This document shows positions 43,601-57,800 of a stretch of 64,000 nucleotides of DNA, one piece after another. Source of the stretch: Bedellia somnulentella. Lineage: Eukaryota; Arthropoda; Insecta; Lepidoptera; Bedelliidae. Numbering within the stretch: the first letter of the stretch is position 1; each line of letters begins with the position of its first letter. The stretch covers positions 12,230,401 to 12,294,400 of the forward strand of contig OY755175.1 of assembly GCA_963576735.1 (NCBI GenBank), given 5' to 3'. Both the position numbers and the translations under genes were made by a program. Under the pieces are notes generated by a model. It saw nothing but the letters and a program-made list of their open reading frames with translations. It was not told the origin of the DNA and made no database searches.

Positions 43601-46600
43601 TAGTATTAGTACCTCTATTAACACTTTAGGTGATTTTGCATTTGAGGGAAGGGAGATTATTGGACGATGTGGCTTGAGAACAATTATTACCAACCATCCT
43701 TTATCTATACTTATAATGAATCTTTAGAGAGGTCAATTCTTAACTTTAACTAAACTTTCCAAAAGTGGCTGAGGCATTTCTAATTCCTTAGCTCTGGCTA
43801 CCCCATCTAGGGATTTATAGCCGTGAGTATATGTATGTATGTAGAGGTCAATTCTGTACATGAAATATATTTTCAAAATAACTATCAGGGGGTGATTGAT
43901 TAGTGATCAATACTGATGCCAAAAATGCAATCAAAATTTTTGTCTGTCTGTCTGTTGGTTTGTATGTTCCTTATGGAAACAAAAACTACTCGAAGGATTT
44001 TAATGAAACTTGGCACAATTATTTTTCATTCTCCTGGCCAGGTTATAGTATACTTTTTAGCAGAGTAGTAAAGGGGGATTTTGGGATATTTTGGGAAAAC
44101 GGTAGAAATTATAAAAAAAATTAAGCTTCCATAGCGTGTGCAGCCTTAATGGTTTAAGTTAAACAGGAATCGTCTTAAAAAATGTGCAACAACATTATGT
44201 CTATCTTTTGTGGTTGACTCACAATATCACGTGTAACTCCTGATAGCTTAGCAGTTCGGAGCATTCTGATTATATTTGTTTACTTTTACGTTTAGAATAC
44301 TCTCACTCATCCCTACTTTAAAAACGTTAACATTAATACCTAATCAATAAAAATATAATCATAGAAATCAGTAGAAAAACACCGATATTAGGCCATCGCG
44401 CCCGTGACCAAAACCAAATAATTACTCATTTACATATTACATATTAGATGGCGCCAGTAGTTGTTATAAGTACTTCATAGCATTTTACTCAGTTCAACTT
44501 AACTTATTCTAAAAACTAGCTTAGGTTCGGATACTAAACCGTTTATATTGGGTGACGTCACGGACACAAACACGACACTGTACGCGCTCGGATATTATTG
44601 AAATATTTAAATCTAAAGCTAGTTAAAACTAACGGAGTGTTAAGGAAAGTGATACTTATTAGACAATTGGTCACCACAAGTGTTATTTAAGTGAACAGTG
44701 TGCACAAAAACATTTAAAGACGAAATTTATAATTTCATTTCGGTTCAAGCATACTTTTATTATTTAAGTACCCACAACTTGTTTTTGTTGTAAAGGTTCA
44801 AAGATGACCAAGTGTGCGGCATGTAATGACTCTGTTACGCGAACAGATGGTGCTCAGTGCCCGAAATGTTTGATTGTTTACCACCGAGGATGTGTGAATA
44901 TGGCTCAGGGTATTACAGTTAAAAAAGATTGGAAGTGCCCAGAATGTACTCGCTTCCTTGCTAGGGATAACAGGCCTGACACACCAGTTAAGGGGACTCA
45001 AGAACAGATAAATACCCCTGAGTTTGTGCATGTATCCCCCGGGACACAAAATTCAAATATTGGTACCCATTTTGAAATAATTATGACCGAATTAAAAGGA
45101 ATAAGAGAGGATATGATACATTTCCGGAGAGAGTTGGCAGAGATGCGGTCATCGATGTCAAAATATGATGAAAAAATGGAACGTCTCGACCGACGAATAG
45201 ACGCGGTGGAAAAGTCAGTTGCCGAGAGTTCTGTTAGCGAGGCTACCAGAACACTCGAGAAAGCTGTCCGGGATCTACAGGACCGTTTACAGGATCGCGA
45301 CCAGGACCTACTAATTAACGACATCCAGGTGTCCAATGTAGCCGAACAGCCTGCGGAAAACTTATCCCATCTGGTAACGCTGGTGGGTGTGAAGCTGGGT
45401 GTGCAGCTGGACGAGCGCGACGTGGTGAGCTGCGAGCGCGCGGGACCGCGGCGCGACGGCGACCGGCCGCGGCCCATCGTGGTGCGGCTGGCACGGCGCG
45501 CCACGCGGGAAGACGTGCTGCGAGCGGCGCGCGTGCGACGTGGAGCCACCACCGCCGACCTGGGGCTGCCCGGGGAGCCGCGACGGTTCTATATTAATGA
45601 GCGGCTTACTCGCACAAACAGAATCCTGTTTCAGCTGACCCGCGAGAGAGCAAAAGAAGCCAAGTGGAGATTCGTTTGGACTCGGGAGGGACGTATCTAC
45701 GTGAGACAGGAAGAGGGTAAATCGGCTATAAGAGTACGTAGAGAGAGCGATATAGCAAATATTTTTATACTTAATTAGGTTCGATAATTATTTCTGTTTC
45801 GCTTATTTTGGTTCTGTCTTGATAATATTAGATATATTTTTTGTGTCGTCATGGCTTCTATTTGGTTTGCGTAGAATTTGTATATGTTCATATATATGGC
45901 TTGTTGGTTGTATGAGAATCAATATTTTTTATTATGTTTTTTTGAGTGAGTTCACGGTCACTATTGCATTCGTAGCGTACACAACATCATGCAGAGTAGT
46001 TGTTATTATGCATCCGATTTGTAAACTTATATGCATTACTATTGTAACCTTTTTATTATTACTTTACTATATATGTATCCTTACAAATTATATTACTGCC
46101 ATAATAAATGTATATTTGTATAACGGTTATTCATATTCATGTCTTAGCTCAGAATATAATCAGTATACTATCATATGTAATGCTATTCTTTTTTATGTTT
46201 ATACTGTTAATTACTTTGATAAATATCGTATCCACTATCTTATGCCTCCTTAATGCCCCGAATAAAACATCTCCAGTTAGGGTTGTTTAACGCGGGTTCT
46301 TTGGGTACGGGTCACGATGAGTTGGTTTCCGTTATACAAAATGCTAAACCGGACATAATAGCAATTAATGAAACATGGTTGCGTGCGGGACAAGATGACA
46401 TCGCGCCTATTGTACCGGGGTATCGGCTGCGCCACAGGCCGCGGTGTAGTATTGCAAGCGGGCGCTCACGTGGTGGCGGTGTGGGATTTTATCTACGGGA
46501 GGGGCTGTATGCTAGAACATGTCCACATCCACCATCAAATTTAATTGAGCAAATGTGGATACAAGTGACTATAAATAGTTGTCGGTTTTTAATAGGAACT

Positions 46601-49600
46601 GCGTATCGTCCACCTTGGCAAAATGCTGACTCATTTTTTGACGCTCTTACAGAAACATTGACATCTTGTAAAAATTATGACCAAGTTGTACTACTTGGTG
46701 ACTTTAATATTGACTTTGGAAACGTGAATGACTCGAACTATGTAGCACTGACCCAATTTTTGATATCGACTAATATAATACAAATTGTTACAGAACCGAC
46801 CCATTTTACTGACCATAGTGAGACGACGATCGACTTGATTTGTACTGACGCGAAAGTTCGCGCTGTAGTGGTACGACATATTCCAGATCTTGGTCGACAT
46901 GCTTTTGTCACGATGGAACTAGACATTAAAAGACCCAAACTACTACCTAAGACTATTACTTTCAGACCACTAACAGACATCGACTTAGACGCTTTCAACA
47001 AAGATGTTGTCGCGATGGACTGGCACTCAATTACACTAATGGATGATGTGGACAATATGTTAGAAACGTTTAATCATTTTGTTATGCATTTATTTAATAA
47101 GTATGCACCACTTAAGACGATGGTTATCAAAGACGGTCCGAAACCATGGCTGACAGATACTATAAGACTGATGATGCAAACCCGGGACGAAGCTCATCAC
47201 AGATGTAAAAAAACAAAAGATGAAACTCACATTCAATTCTACAAAGACCTAAAACATCAAGTCATTGTCGCAATGCATAATGAAAAACAGGCCTTCTATG
47301 AATTTACCATCAATCGTTGCGCGAAAGATTCTAAAAAACTGTGGAAGAATCTAAAGCGGGTCGTCTTTCCAAATAAACGCCCTGAGCTGCCAGTCCATTT
47401 CGATAACCCCGACGATATCAATCGCCATTTCGGTGATATCCCCGGCGCACCTGATGTCACTTTATCAAACTTAACTTTTTTTGAATTTAACAGACACGGT
47501 CAATCAAATTTGACTTTACAAACTGTCTCTGCAGATAAAATTGCAAACGTTGTTAAGACTATAAAGACAAAAGCAAAAGGTTTTGATGATATTAATATTG
47601 ACATGTTACTTTTGACTCTACCTACCTCACTTGACGCATTAACCGCCATCGTAAACAAAAGCATACTCACCAACAAATTTCCTTCAATCTGGAAGACGGC
47701 AAAAGTTTCTCCGCTGCCAAAAAAACCCAACCCTGTCCTAGTGTCCGATTTGCGAGCCATTAGTATCCTTCCCAGCGCTTCTAAAATAATGGAACGGGTC
47801 GTATGCGAGCAGCTCACGGAGTACCTGGAGGAAAATAAAATTTTACCTGAACTTCAATCCGGCTTCCGAAAAGGTCGATCCACAGCAACAGCATTACTTG
47901 ATGTCATCGACAACATACTCAGCGACAAAAGTGATGGTAAAAGTAGTTTGCTTCTTTTATTAGAGTTCTCCAGGGCCTTCGAGTGCTTGTATATACCTCT
48001 TCTTTTGTCTAAGATGTCATATTACGGCTTTGATGTTGCGACGATTCGTTGGTTTGACAGTTACTTGTCTGACAGGATGCAATTTGTAGAGCTTCGTAAG
48101 AGAGATGGCAGTAATCATACTTCTGCTACAAGTCTTGTTCCCAGAGGGGTTCCCCAGGGCTCTATTTTGGGACCTCTTCTCTTCATTCTTTATACCGCTG
48201 ATATTATTAATAGTATTCATAATAGTAAGTATCACATTTATGCCGATGATCTGCAATTATACGTATCTGGTCTGCCTAGTGACGCTATGAGGACTGTCGA
48301 TATACTTAATGCGGAGCTCGAGCGTATTGTTACCTGGTCTGAAAAGAATTGTCTTGTCCTGAATCCTAGCAAGTCCAAGTACATGATACTTGGATCTAAA
48401 CATCAAATACGTAATACAGTGGAAGCTTTTGCGGCCAATGATGTAGCTATCAGAGGACAACCCATAGAACGGGTGGTGGAAGCAAAAAACCTTGGCGTGC
48501 TGATGGACGGGGAACTACGGTTCGAAAACCATGTTTTATCAATAGTCAGTAACTGCTTCTATCGCCTTAAAGTGCTTTATAATATTCGCGATTATCTCAG
48601 TGTGGATTTGCGTCTTCACCTGTGCGAATCGTTAATATTATCAAGGTTAAACTACTGTGATGTTGTCTATGGCAGTTGCATACTTGGTCGTTCACAGAGA
48701 TTGATACAACGTGTGCAAAACGCATGCGCACGGTTTTGTCTTCGCATTCCTCCAAGATCCCACGTCACTCCTCATTTGAACGACGCTAAACTATTGAAAA
48801 TGCAGGCACGTAGGCAACTACATCTTGCAACGCTGCTTTTCGGTGTTGTTCGGCACGAATCTCCTAAATATTTATTTAAAAAACTGCAATGGTCCAAAAG
48901 CGATTACCAGTTTAAAGTAAGAGCGATTTTGCCAATGCATCGTTCTGCAGCGTTTCGAGGCAGTTTCAGGTTCGCGGCGTCCAAGTGCTGGAATGCCTAT
49001 CCGAGATTCCACAAATAGGACATCTTTTAAGCGAAAGCTTAAAAGCTACTTGCTAGTTCAGCAAAATCCAAATTTTTCCAGCACCAAGTCCTAGTTTTAA
49101 TCTGTCAATTTAGGTATAAATTTATTTATGTTTTTTTAGTGTTATCGTGTGTGTATACTTACTACTTTTTGTATAATCGTGTTTACTTAGTTTTGTTTAT
49201 GTGTGAACTTCATATAATTATATTTCCGTGTATTTCAGTTATTAATTTAGTATATTTTATTTAACATGTGTATATATGTACCTATGTGTGTGTATGTATA
49301 TATATATATATGTACATGTATGTAAATGAATGAATATACATATATATTGGTTATTTTATTGTATAGTTTGCATAGACTGATCAGTACAGTGTGAAGTGTC
49401 CGTGACATCACTTGTTACAAAGAGTACTGACTGAAAATCAGTGTTGTGGGTTATAATATAACTCATAACAATATGCTGAGTCAGGTGCTCTTTTGTTGCT
49501 GACGTAAGCCATGACCAATTTTTGTTATATTTGTTTGTTTTATTTTGTTTATTTTACTTTTTAAAATCAATTTTGTACTGTTTTGTAATTTCTGTATATG

Positions 49601-52600
49601 TTCTGTGTATTTTTTTGTTAGTCAGCAACAAATAAAAATCTCTCTTTCTCTTTCTCTTTTCTTTATATTAGCAGTGCTTTCACAGAAATCACAAAGCTAC
49701 ACTATTCAGAAGTGCTCTAAGTAGTTATCATTGCGCTAAATTTCACAAAGCTTGAGCAGTGATTGAAGAAACCTCAGACATTAAAAAAACTACGCTACCC
49801 GTGCGAAGCTGGGCCGCGATTCACTAGTTTATCAATAAATTCCGTAATAAGAATATAAAGATGGCCGAGAAGTTGCCAATACTGAAGATCTCTCTGGCTA
49901 CCACTTTTTGAGATTTATAGCTGTGCTGATTTATTTATATAGATCAGCTAACTGTCTATTTAAGTCATAGATAACCCCTATAGATAACCCCCTATAGATT
50001 CCGCTTACAGGGCACTCGATATCCGCAACACGTTTGACTAATTGAGTAGACGTATAAAATTTCACCTACGCACTGTTTCAGTTGCGACCAGAAACTGAGT
50101 GTTTGTACACCAAAAATATTTATACATACTGTTTTATTTAATACTATTGTTTTGAACTAACTTCATGTTCAATAAAGCGGTGTGGGAAATCAACTACAAA
50201 ATACTATACTATATTTATTTCTTTTATTTAATCTTTTTGCAAACCTATTATCTAAATTAAACGGACGCAGACCAAAGTGAGGATACCAGCTAGTATCAAA
50301 TATTTCAAATCTTGCTCTGACAGAATTTCGTTTATATTTGAGTTTTCCTAAATTACCCGAGATGAAAGCCAAATGGATTGAACCTACTTATCGTTTCAAC
50401 GACACCGGTTTTGTTTACCGGCCCACGTATATGTATTTTTATTTCTTTCTTTCTTTTCAATAAAAATATGAGTGTTAAAATCTATTATTCTTTCCTTACA
50501 AACTAATTTATCAATATCATTTCTCAAATGTGTCCCATCACTATTAAAGAGTTCAAGTATAGAGCGACCTTGAAAGAGCCAATCACAGGCATTGTGCGTT
50601 GTTCCCCGCTACCCGTGCTTTCCTCCAAGAATTGCCAGTTTGAATTCATACAAATATATACTGTATGCGGAGTCTATTGAGGGTGGTCTGTGACTCCGCA
50701 TGCATTAGATATTTGTATGAATCCAAACTCGCAACTTTTGTACCCGCGACTTCGTCTGCGTCCTTTTAATTTTTATGTTAGGTTTTGCAAAAAGATTAAA
50801 TAAAACAAAGGAATAAATATATACTTGTACTTCTATTTAAGAAATATTCTGTATACGGACATATTATATACAGATTAAGTTAGTCCCAAACTAAGTAAGA
50901 CTTGTAGTATGGGATACTAACTGAACGATATATTTTATATTATATAGTACACATATGAATAATACCTAAGACTAAAAAACAATCATTGAAGCTCATCACA
51001 TAAATATTGCTCTGAAATCGGGATCGAACCCGCAACCTCCGGACCGGATTGGCTTCGTAGTTCCCGTTCCGAAACCATTCCGTTCTAAAAGTATCTCTGG
51101 ACATTCTTGACGTTATGCTAGAAAAAGACGTAATCACAATCAACGTAAAGAGTGAATGTGACGGAACTATGGTGTTGACCAGTTTAAATTGATCTCTTGA
51201 ATTGCAATTTAATTATGATTTTATGCTTAGTAATTGAATGTAATAACGTCTTTTTGGTAGTCGTATTTTGTGGTTGATTTCCCACACCACTTTATTAAAC
51301 ATGTAGGCATTTCAAAGCAATAGTAATAAATAAAACAGTATGTATAAATATTTTTGGTGCACGAACACTCAGTTCCTAGTTCTGGTCGCAACTGAAACAG
51401 TGCGTAGGAGAAATTTTATACGTCTACTTAATACTCCCTAGGGGCCACAATCTAGTTATAAGTATAGATTAATACCCCTTTGTATTATAATTATAAATGT
51501 GAAAAACCTTTAAAATAAATAGTTTCAAATTTCAAAATTTTCAATTTTCAATTAGTCAAACGTGTTGCCGATATCGAGTGCCCTGTAAGCGGAATCTATA
51601 GGGGGTTTTCTATGATGCGGAGTCTATTGGGGGTGGTCTGTGATTTAAGTACACTCTATTTGATTTCAGTTTTATTAATTTATTGCTTACATGTGGTATA
51701 TCTACAAGATGACAAAGTTATAGATGTCCCAAAACATGCGCTTAATCAATAATTTTACTAATCAACGAGTATGGTAAACTAGTAAATGAGTGAATCGCTA
51801 CGAACATTACCATCCACATTGGCCTTAAAATATCTGTGTATGAAAACACTACGTGTTCTAACTTTTTTTACCTTTCATGTCTCCCGTTAAATACTACAGC
51901 GTACATAAATATTTTCTGCCTTTTTATGATTTGACATTAAACTATTTACCATGTGACTAATTATTTACCATGTGACTTCATACACTCTTCTTTTGATGTC
52001 TTCAGCGTACTATATAACAAACGTAGTTACTATCCATAACAAATGCAAAAATTACTTATCAAACAAATAAATAATTTGTTATCATTCCTACTAAAGTCTG
52101 GTATCGGTTCAAATCAAGCCCTCAGTTGCCTAAAACCTAAAACGAAATGCCATGATTTTCAACTAAATACTTCGCTACCCCAATTTAAAATAGTTCGTGT
52201 TCTTAGAAAGCTGTGTAGTTTGGGCTTCCAATAGCACTACCCCATTTCTTCCCATGGGTAAGAGGTGACTGAGGGTATCGGGGCTTTTTAAGTGATTTTG
52301 GGCGATGCGGTTGGAGACCCATCACCGAAAACATTTACATGACAATCTTTTCCCTTAATTTGAAAAGGAGATTTTAAAATTTCTTATCCTGAATCTCTGG
52401 CTACCCCTTATAGGGATTTATAGCCGTCAGTACATGTATGTATGTATGTTCTTAGAATCTATCAAATGCTCATTTAAAACCTCCACAGTTTCTTTAAAGC
52501 TATTCAAGTTCAATCTAAAATATTCCATTCCTATTCATCCGCTTTTTGCCTACTCTAGTTAACAAGCATGTAACAAATAAATCACGTCCCTTACAAAACC

Positions 52601-54810
52601 TTGGTCAAATGAAGTCAATTATGATTCATCGATGCCATCAAGGGTACAAGTTGAATACCTTGTCTCGGTACAATACGTTTTATATTGCAGCAACAACATC
52701 TCTGAGCCAATGGTGGTTGTTACACAACTAGTAATTAAACCAATCTTTATCAATTTAAACATAGAACATTCTTACTGCTTTTGTAGACTAAAGGCGATAA
52801 CAAATTGTTATCTCTCACAAAAAGTTTTAAAGATAGTATTGTCTAATGAAATAGTAAAAAATAAGAGTATTGGTCATATTTGCAAACTAATAGTCCGTCT
52901 TTACAAATAAAAACGTACGGAAATCCCAATCTCGGGTTGGCATCGTATATTACGAAGCATATTTAATATTTTTTACTTATCTATGCCAGATTCTTCTCCT
53001 AGACAGCTGAAATAATATTCCACATCTATGAAAGTAACTTTATCTTAATTAAATTATTTAATGTTATGACAATATACCATATCACTGATTTAAATTATTT
53101 TATTACTTAACGCTAAGAACGTTTATATCCACATATTAACGACCAATGTCCATGGTGCGCTGTATAAGCATAGGCAAGGCAATTTCTTATATTATGCTTT
53201 TGTTGTGAAAACAGTTTGGTACATAGTGAGCCATTATTAAAGACATAGACATGTTGTTTACTAACCATTACTAAGCAATCTCTTATTTTCGCAAGTTTTT
53301 CTTCTTATTATTGAATGTTATTTTAGAGATAAACTTGTAAGTTGTATTAACCATTGACGAGGATTTTTAATCGGCATTGATGTTTCATATTATTTGTTAT
53401 GTTGTTAATGTGAATAATACGAGCCAGTTTGTGGTGCTTCAAACTGGCTCATATTATTGAAATCAATATACCGAAACATAAGGGACTTACGATACACCCC
53501 GACTTTACATATATATTTTTTTTATAATAAGTGATTAAAATGCTAAAATAGTCATTAAAACATAGTTTGAAACTCCTAATATTAACTTAAACATTACCAT
53601 TATTCTGACCAGTTGTCTGAATTTGAATAACAAAAGGGCATGTATGAAAATAATGATGGATGCTGATAAAGCTTGCGTTGTTTGTCAGTATCGTAAAAAT
53701 GGCGATCGATATTCTGTGCCCACCCCTACGTTATTATATGTACGAGTATATATCGTACCGTATCGACCGACATTTAAAATTATAAAGTATTCATACACTA
53801 CTTTACAATATAGTATAGATAAAATCTCCCATCCTATTCAGAATATTTTATAGATTAATGTATTTCACACCTCCGTGCTAATTTGAATATTAAAAAAAAA
53901 GTGCAGAGTCAATCAATTTCACTTAATGAGTCAGTAAAGCTATGGGTGCAGCTTGTAAGCTAGACATTTGTCATCAAGAAGTTATTATATAGTTCGTGGC
54001 CTTGCACCTTGAAGTTATTACGTGATTGACCTAATTGTTGTTCCTTACATTAATTAGTTAGTGAGAAAACTAGGTTACTAGTGCTCTGACCTCACTGAAC
54101 ATTCTTATGTAAATGAAAAATAAGTTAGTTACTCCAATTATCTGTTCGAATAAAGTTAGCCGCACATAATGATTAAAAATATAAGGTCTTTCCCGAAAGA
54201 AGCTTAGATGTATAAAGTGAACGATTTTTAGTATCATATTTACATACATACATATACTCACGGCTATAAATCCCTTAACGGGGTAGCCAGAGCTTTGAGG
54301 GCAAAGTGAGGGCAATGTACTAATATACAACAAATGCAGTATAAATAGGATATGTCAATGAATAAATACACAGGATTATAGTATGGCAATACAAATTGCT
54401 GTGTAGTGTCGGCTTAGAATGGCACTACCCCATTTCTTCCGGTGGGTGGACGTAAGAGGCGACTAACAGTATTGGGGCTTTTAAAGGATTTTTGGGCGAT
54501 GCGGTTGGAGACCCATCACTAACAACCTTTATTTCACCATCTTTTCATCAAAAGTGGCTGAGGAATTTCTAATTCCTTAGCTCTGGCTACCCCTTCAAGG
54601 GATTTATAGCCGTGAGTATACGTATGTATGTATGTAATACAAATTATGTGTACATTCAAGTTACTAAGAAGTGTATATCAGTTTTATCTATTCTATACTT
54701 ATAATAAATCTGTTGAGAGGTCAATTCTGTACATGAAATATATTTTCAAAAGAACTATCAGGTGGTGATTAGGGATCGATACTGATGCCAAAAATGCAAT
54801 CAGTAAAATT

Positions 54811-54852
<42 letters not shown>

Positions 54853-57800
54853 GGTTTGTATGTTCCTTATGGAAACAAAAACTACTCGACGGATTTTAAC
54901 GAAACTTGGTACAATTATTCTTCATATACCTGCGCAGGTTTTTGTATACTTTCCAGCAGAGTAGTAAAGGGGAATTTTGGGAAATTTTGGGAAAACGGGA
55001 GAAGTTACTCCATTTTTTAAGCTTCCGTCGCGTGTTCAGCCTCAATGGTTAAACTTACATAGAAATCATGTGTGATGGAAATATTCTTCATAAAATGATC
55101 TAAAAAAAAATCCTCAGCAGTTTATGTCTATCTTTTACGGTTGACTCACAATAACACGTGTAATACCTGATAGCTTAGCAGTTCGGATCATTCTGATTAT
55201 ATTTGTTTACTCTTACGTTTGTAAACGTCTCACTCATCCCAAATTTAAAAAAGGTAACATTATTACCTATTCAATAAAAAAAGAATCATAGAAATCGGTA
55301 GACAAACAACGAAATTATACATAAAATAAGCCATCGCGCCCGTGATCAAAACCAAATCTTTACTAATTTACATATAACATACTAGATGGCGCGAGTAGTT
55401 GCATCCTAAATCACGTAATGATTTATTTTTTAGATTGTTATAAATCCTTCATAGCGTTTTATTTAAAAATTTGCTATTAAACGGAAATATTGAACCGTTC
55501 ATCAAAGCGCATTTAAAATCACCAAACTACACTGTTTAGGGAGTGCTATAAATTTAATAAATTGAAAATATTGCGCTGAATTTCACATTTCATTGCCGTG
55601 TAGTGTCGGCTTAGAATAACACTACCCCATTTCTACCCGTGGGTGATCGTAAGAGGCGACTAAGGGTATAGGGGGCTTTTTAAGTTATTTTTGAGCGATG
55701 TGGTTGGAGACCCGTCACCAAAAACATTTATTATAACCATCTTTTCCCAATCAACTTCCAAAAGTGGCTGAGGAATTTTTCATTCCAAAGCTCTGGCTAC
55801 CCCGTTAAGAAATTTATAGCCGTGAGTATATGTATGTATGTATGTAATTTCACAATGCTTGAGCAGTGACTGAAGAAAGAAACCTCAGATATTTAAAAAA
55901 ACAACGCTACCCGTGCGAAGCTGGGACGATCCACTAGTTTTAAATAAGAGTAAATGTAATTGCACGATATAAAAGTATGGCATAAAACAGCCAATAATTT
56001 TACGAATAATGATTTTAGGAAATGAAACGTAGAAGCAAAGTGAAAGTAAACAAGGCGACATAGTAATATAATGAAATAATTGTTAAAACAACAACATCCT
56101 GTTTACTGCACATCGTAATTGTTATTGCGGAATCATTGGAAAGTTTCTTTCAAAGTAGTACAGTAAGTGTGAGTACAGGATGTTAGGATAATCTCTGATC
56201 TGTGAAAATGTTAGTACATAACATAACACAATGTACAATGCAATGGCTGACCTTAGAAACAATTCCGAGCATGATACATAGTAATCCAATAACGGATATA
56301 TGGCCGAACGTACGTGATGCGGATGTCACCTTACACGCCTATCGTATTCCAAGCGCTTAGTTTTTTGCCAACGAATATATTTTGAATAGTTATGTATGGC
56401 TGTCTGAAGTATGGAGATTAAACAGGTGCGTATGAAATGAAAAGATACATGGATGTAAATGAAGTTAGAGACCTTTCCCAGGATCGTACAAAGTGGAGAC
56501 CGAGAATTGGTGCCTACTCCAATGGGAACTGAGTACTCGTATGTATATAATATCTGCAAATTCACCATGAGCAAAGAACAGAAAAATACTTTCATTTTAA
56601 GAGAGAAACCACGGTTTTTATATTTCAGAAACTATAATCATTCTAGTATCACTTGTAGTTTATGATTTGAAAACGTTATGAGTTTTGTAAGTTTCCGTAT
56701 TTTCATCGATACAATTTCTGCTACTGACAAACTACATTAATATAGCTCCCTCAAGATATCATAATTCCTCAATGGTTCTATCTACAATCAATAGTTTAAA
56801 ATAATGCAACATAGATATTCACGGCTACAAAATCCGTAAAGAGGTAGCCAGAGCTTCAGAATTTGGAATTACAGCCACATTTGAAAGTTAAGTGAGGATC
56901 GCCTATACTATCATGTTAATAAAACCAAATGTTTTTAAATATAAAGGATTTGAATTTCAAGTGGTTCAGTTAAAGTCGTTTAAGAATGATCAGTGGAATT
57001 TTTAAAACATGTTTTCGTCAATGTCACGAGTAATTAATTATTGCAAAAGTGTATCTACAGCTATAACAAGTTTGTCCCAAAAAAATACTCTACACATGCT
57101 GTCCATTTATCATCGGCTGTCGCGAAGCAGATTTACTTAGTGAATATGCTTATTACTTAATGGAAGATTGCTATTTATAACTTGTTAATTATACGAAGGC
57201 AGTAGTGGTTTCGGAAGCTGAGTTCATAAGAATCAGTAAAATAAAGCCATAAAAGAATAATTTTGCGGTGAACCCACAGACCGGTCTGTGAACATTTTTT
57301 TTTTATATATTTTTATTGCAGTGTTTCACTACCTATCTCATCATATCTTATACTTTAGACTATGTTAATATATTACTGTTTTATTTAGTTATACAATTTT
57401 ATATCTAGTATATTTCCGGAAATGGTCCGAAAACCATCAAGATAAACCAAGTCCAACCAATCCTCCTTTTCAAAAGTATGTTTGTTTATTATAATATTAC
57501 AAAGTATTTCTATAAAACCATACTACCTCTTATTTCAAAGCACAGCGGGCTCTTTTGGAACTATCAACTCATTAAATCTGTCAGCAATCAAAAATACACA
57601 CTCCTCACTGCTACGATCCTTACATACCTGACGTTCTTCATCTCCATTTAATATCTTTTCATAAACTATATGAAAGTATAAGACATTCTGAAACGTTTTC
57701 ACACATATTAAAATGATCTCACTTTTTACTTTTCCGTTATAAGGCTAAACACCAATTGTGAACGCAAATATAAACGTTTATTGTCGGGGCATACAAAGTT

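Larger units (their letters stand above)
44550..49661 (+). mobile_element. Full-length CR1-group LINE retrotransposon
   Basis: The 5.1-kb element is bounded by the 8-bp duplication TTTATATT (44542-44549, 49662-49669) within a Helitron. It has a 254-bp 5' UTR, ORF1 (44804-45778), a 474-bp AT-rich spacer, ORF2 (46253-49018), and a 640-bp 3' UTR ending in a CTCTTT-type tail rather than poly(A). The 5' end has TGACGTCA, the cAMP-response element core. Clade call rests on the PHD-finger ORF1 and ORF2 sequence. Confidence 0.88.
43703..49826 (+). mobile_element. Helitron-like element interrupted by a SINE and a full LINE
   Basis: 5' end CTATACTTATAATGAATC, left body to 44549, right body from 49670 to the 3' end GTGCGAAGCTGGGCCGCGATTCACTAG. 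Without insertions it would be about 0.9 kb. Its 3' half resembles the 18.9-20.7-kb copy more than the 21- and 55-kb copies, so two subfamilies are present. Confidence 0.8.

Noticed and set aside
44998..45552. 184-codon Arg/Ser-rich - strand frame
   Set aside because: Shadow of LINE ORF1 in its GC-rich part.
52043..52234. 63-codon frame with Lys/Leu-rich product
   Set aside because: No recognisable similarity and no splice context; its end runs into a SINE.
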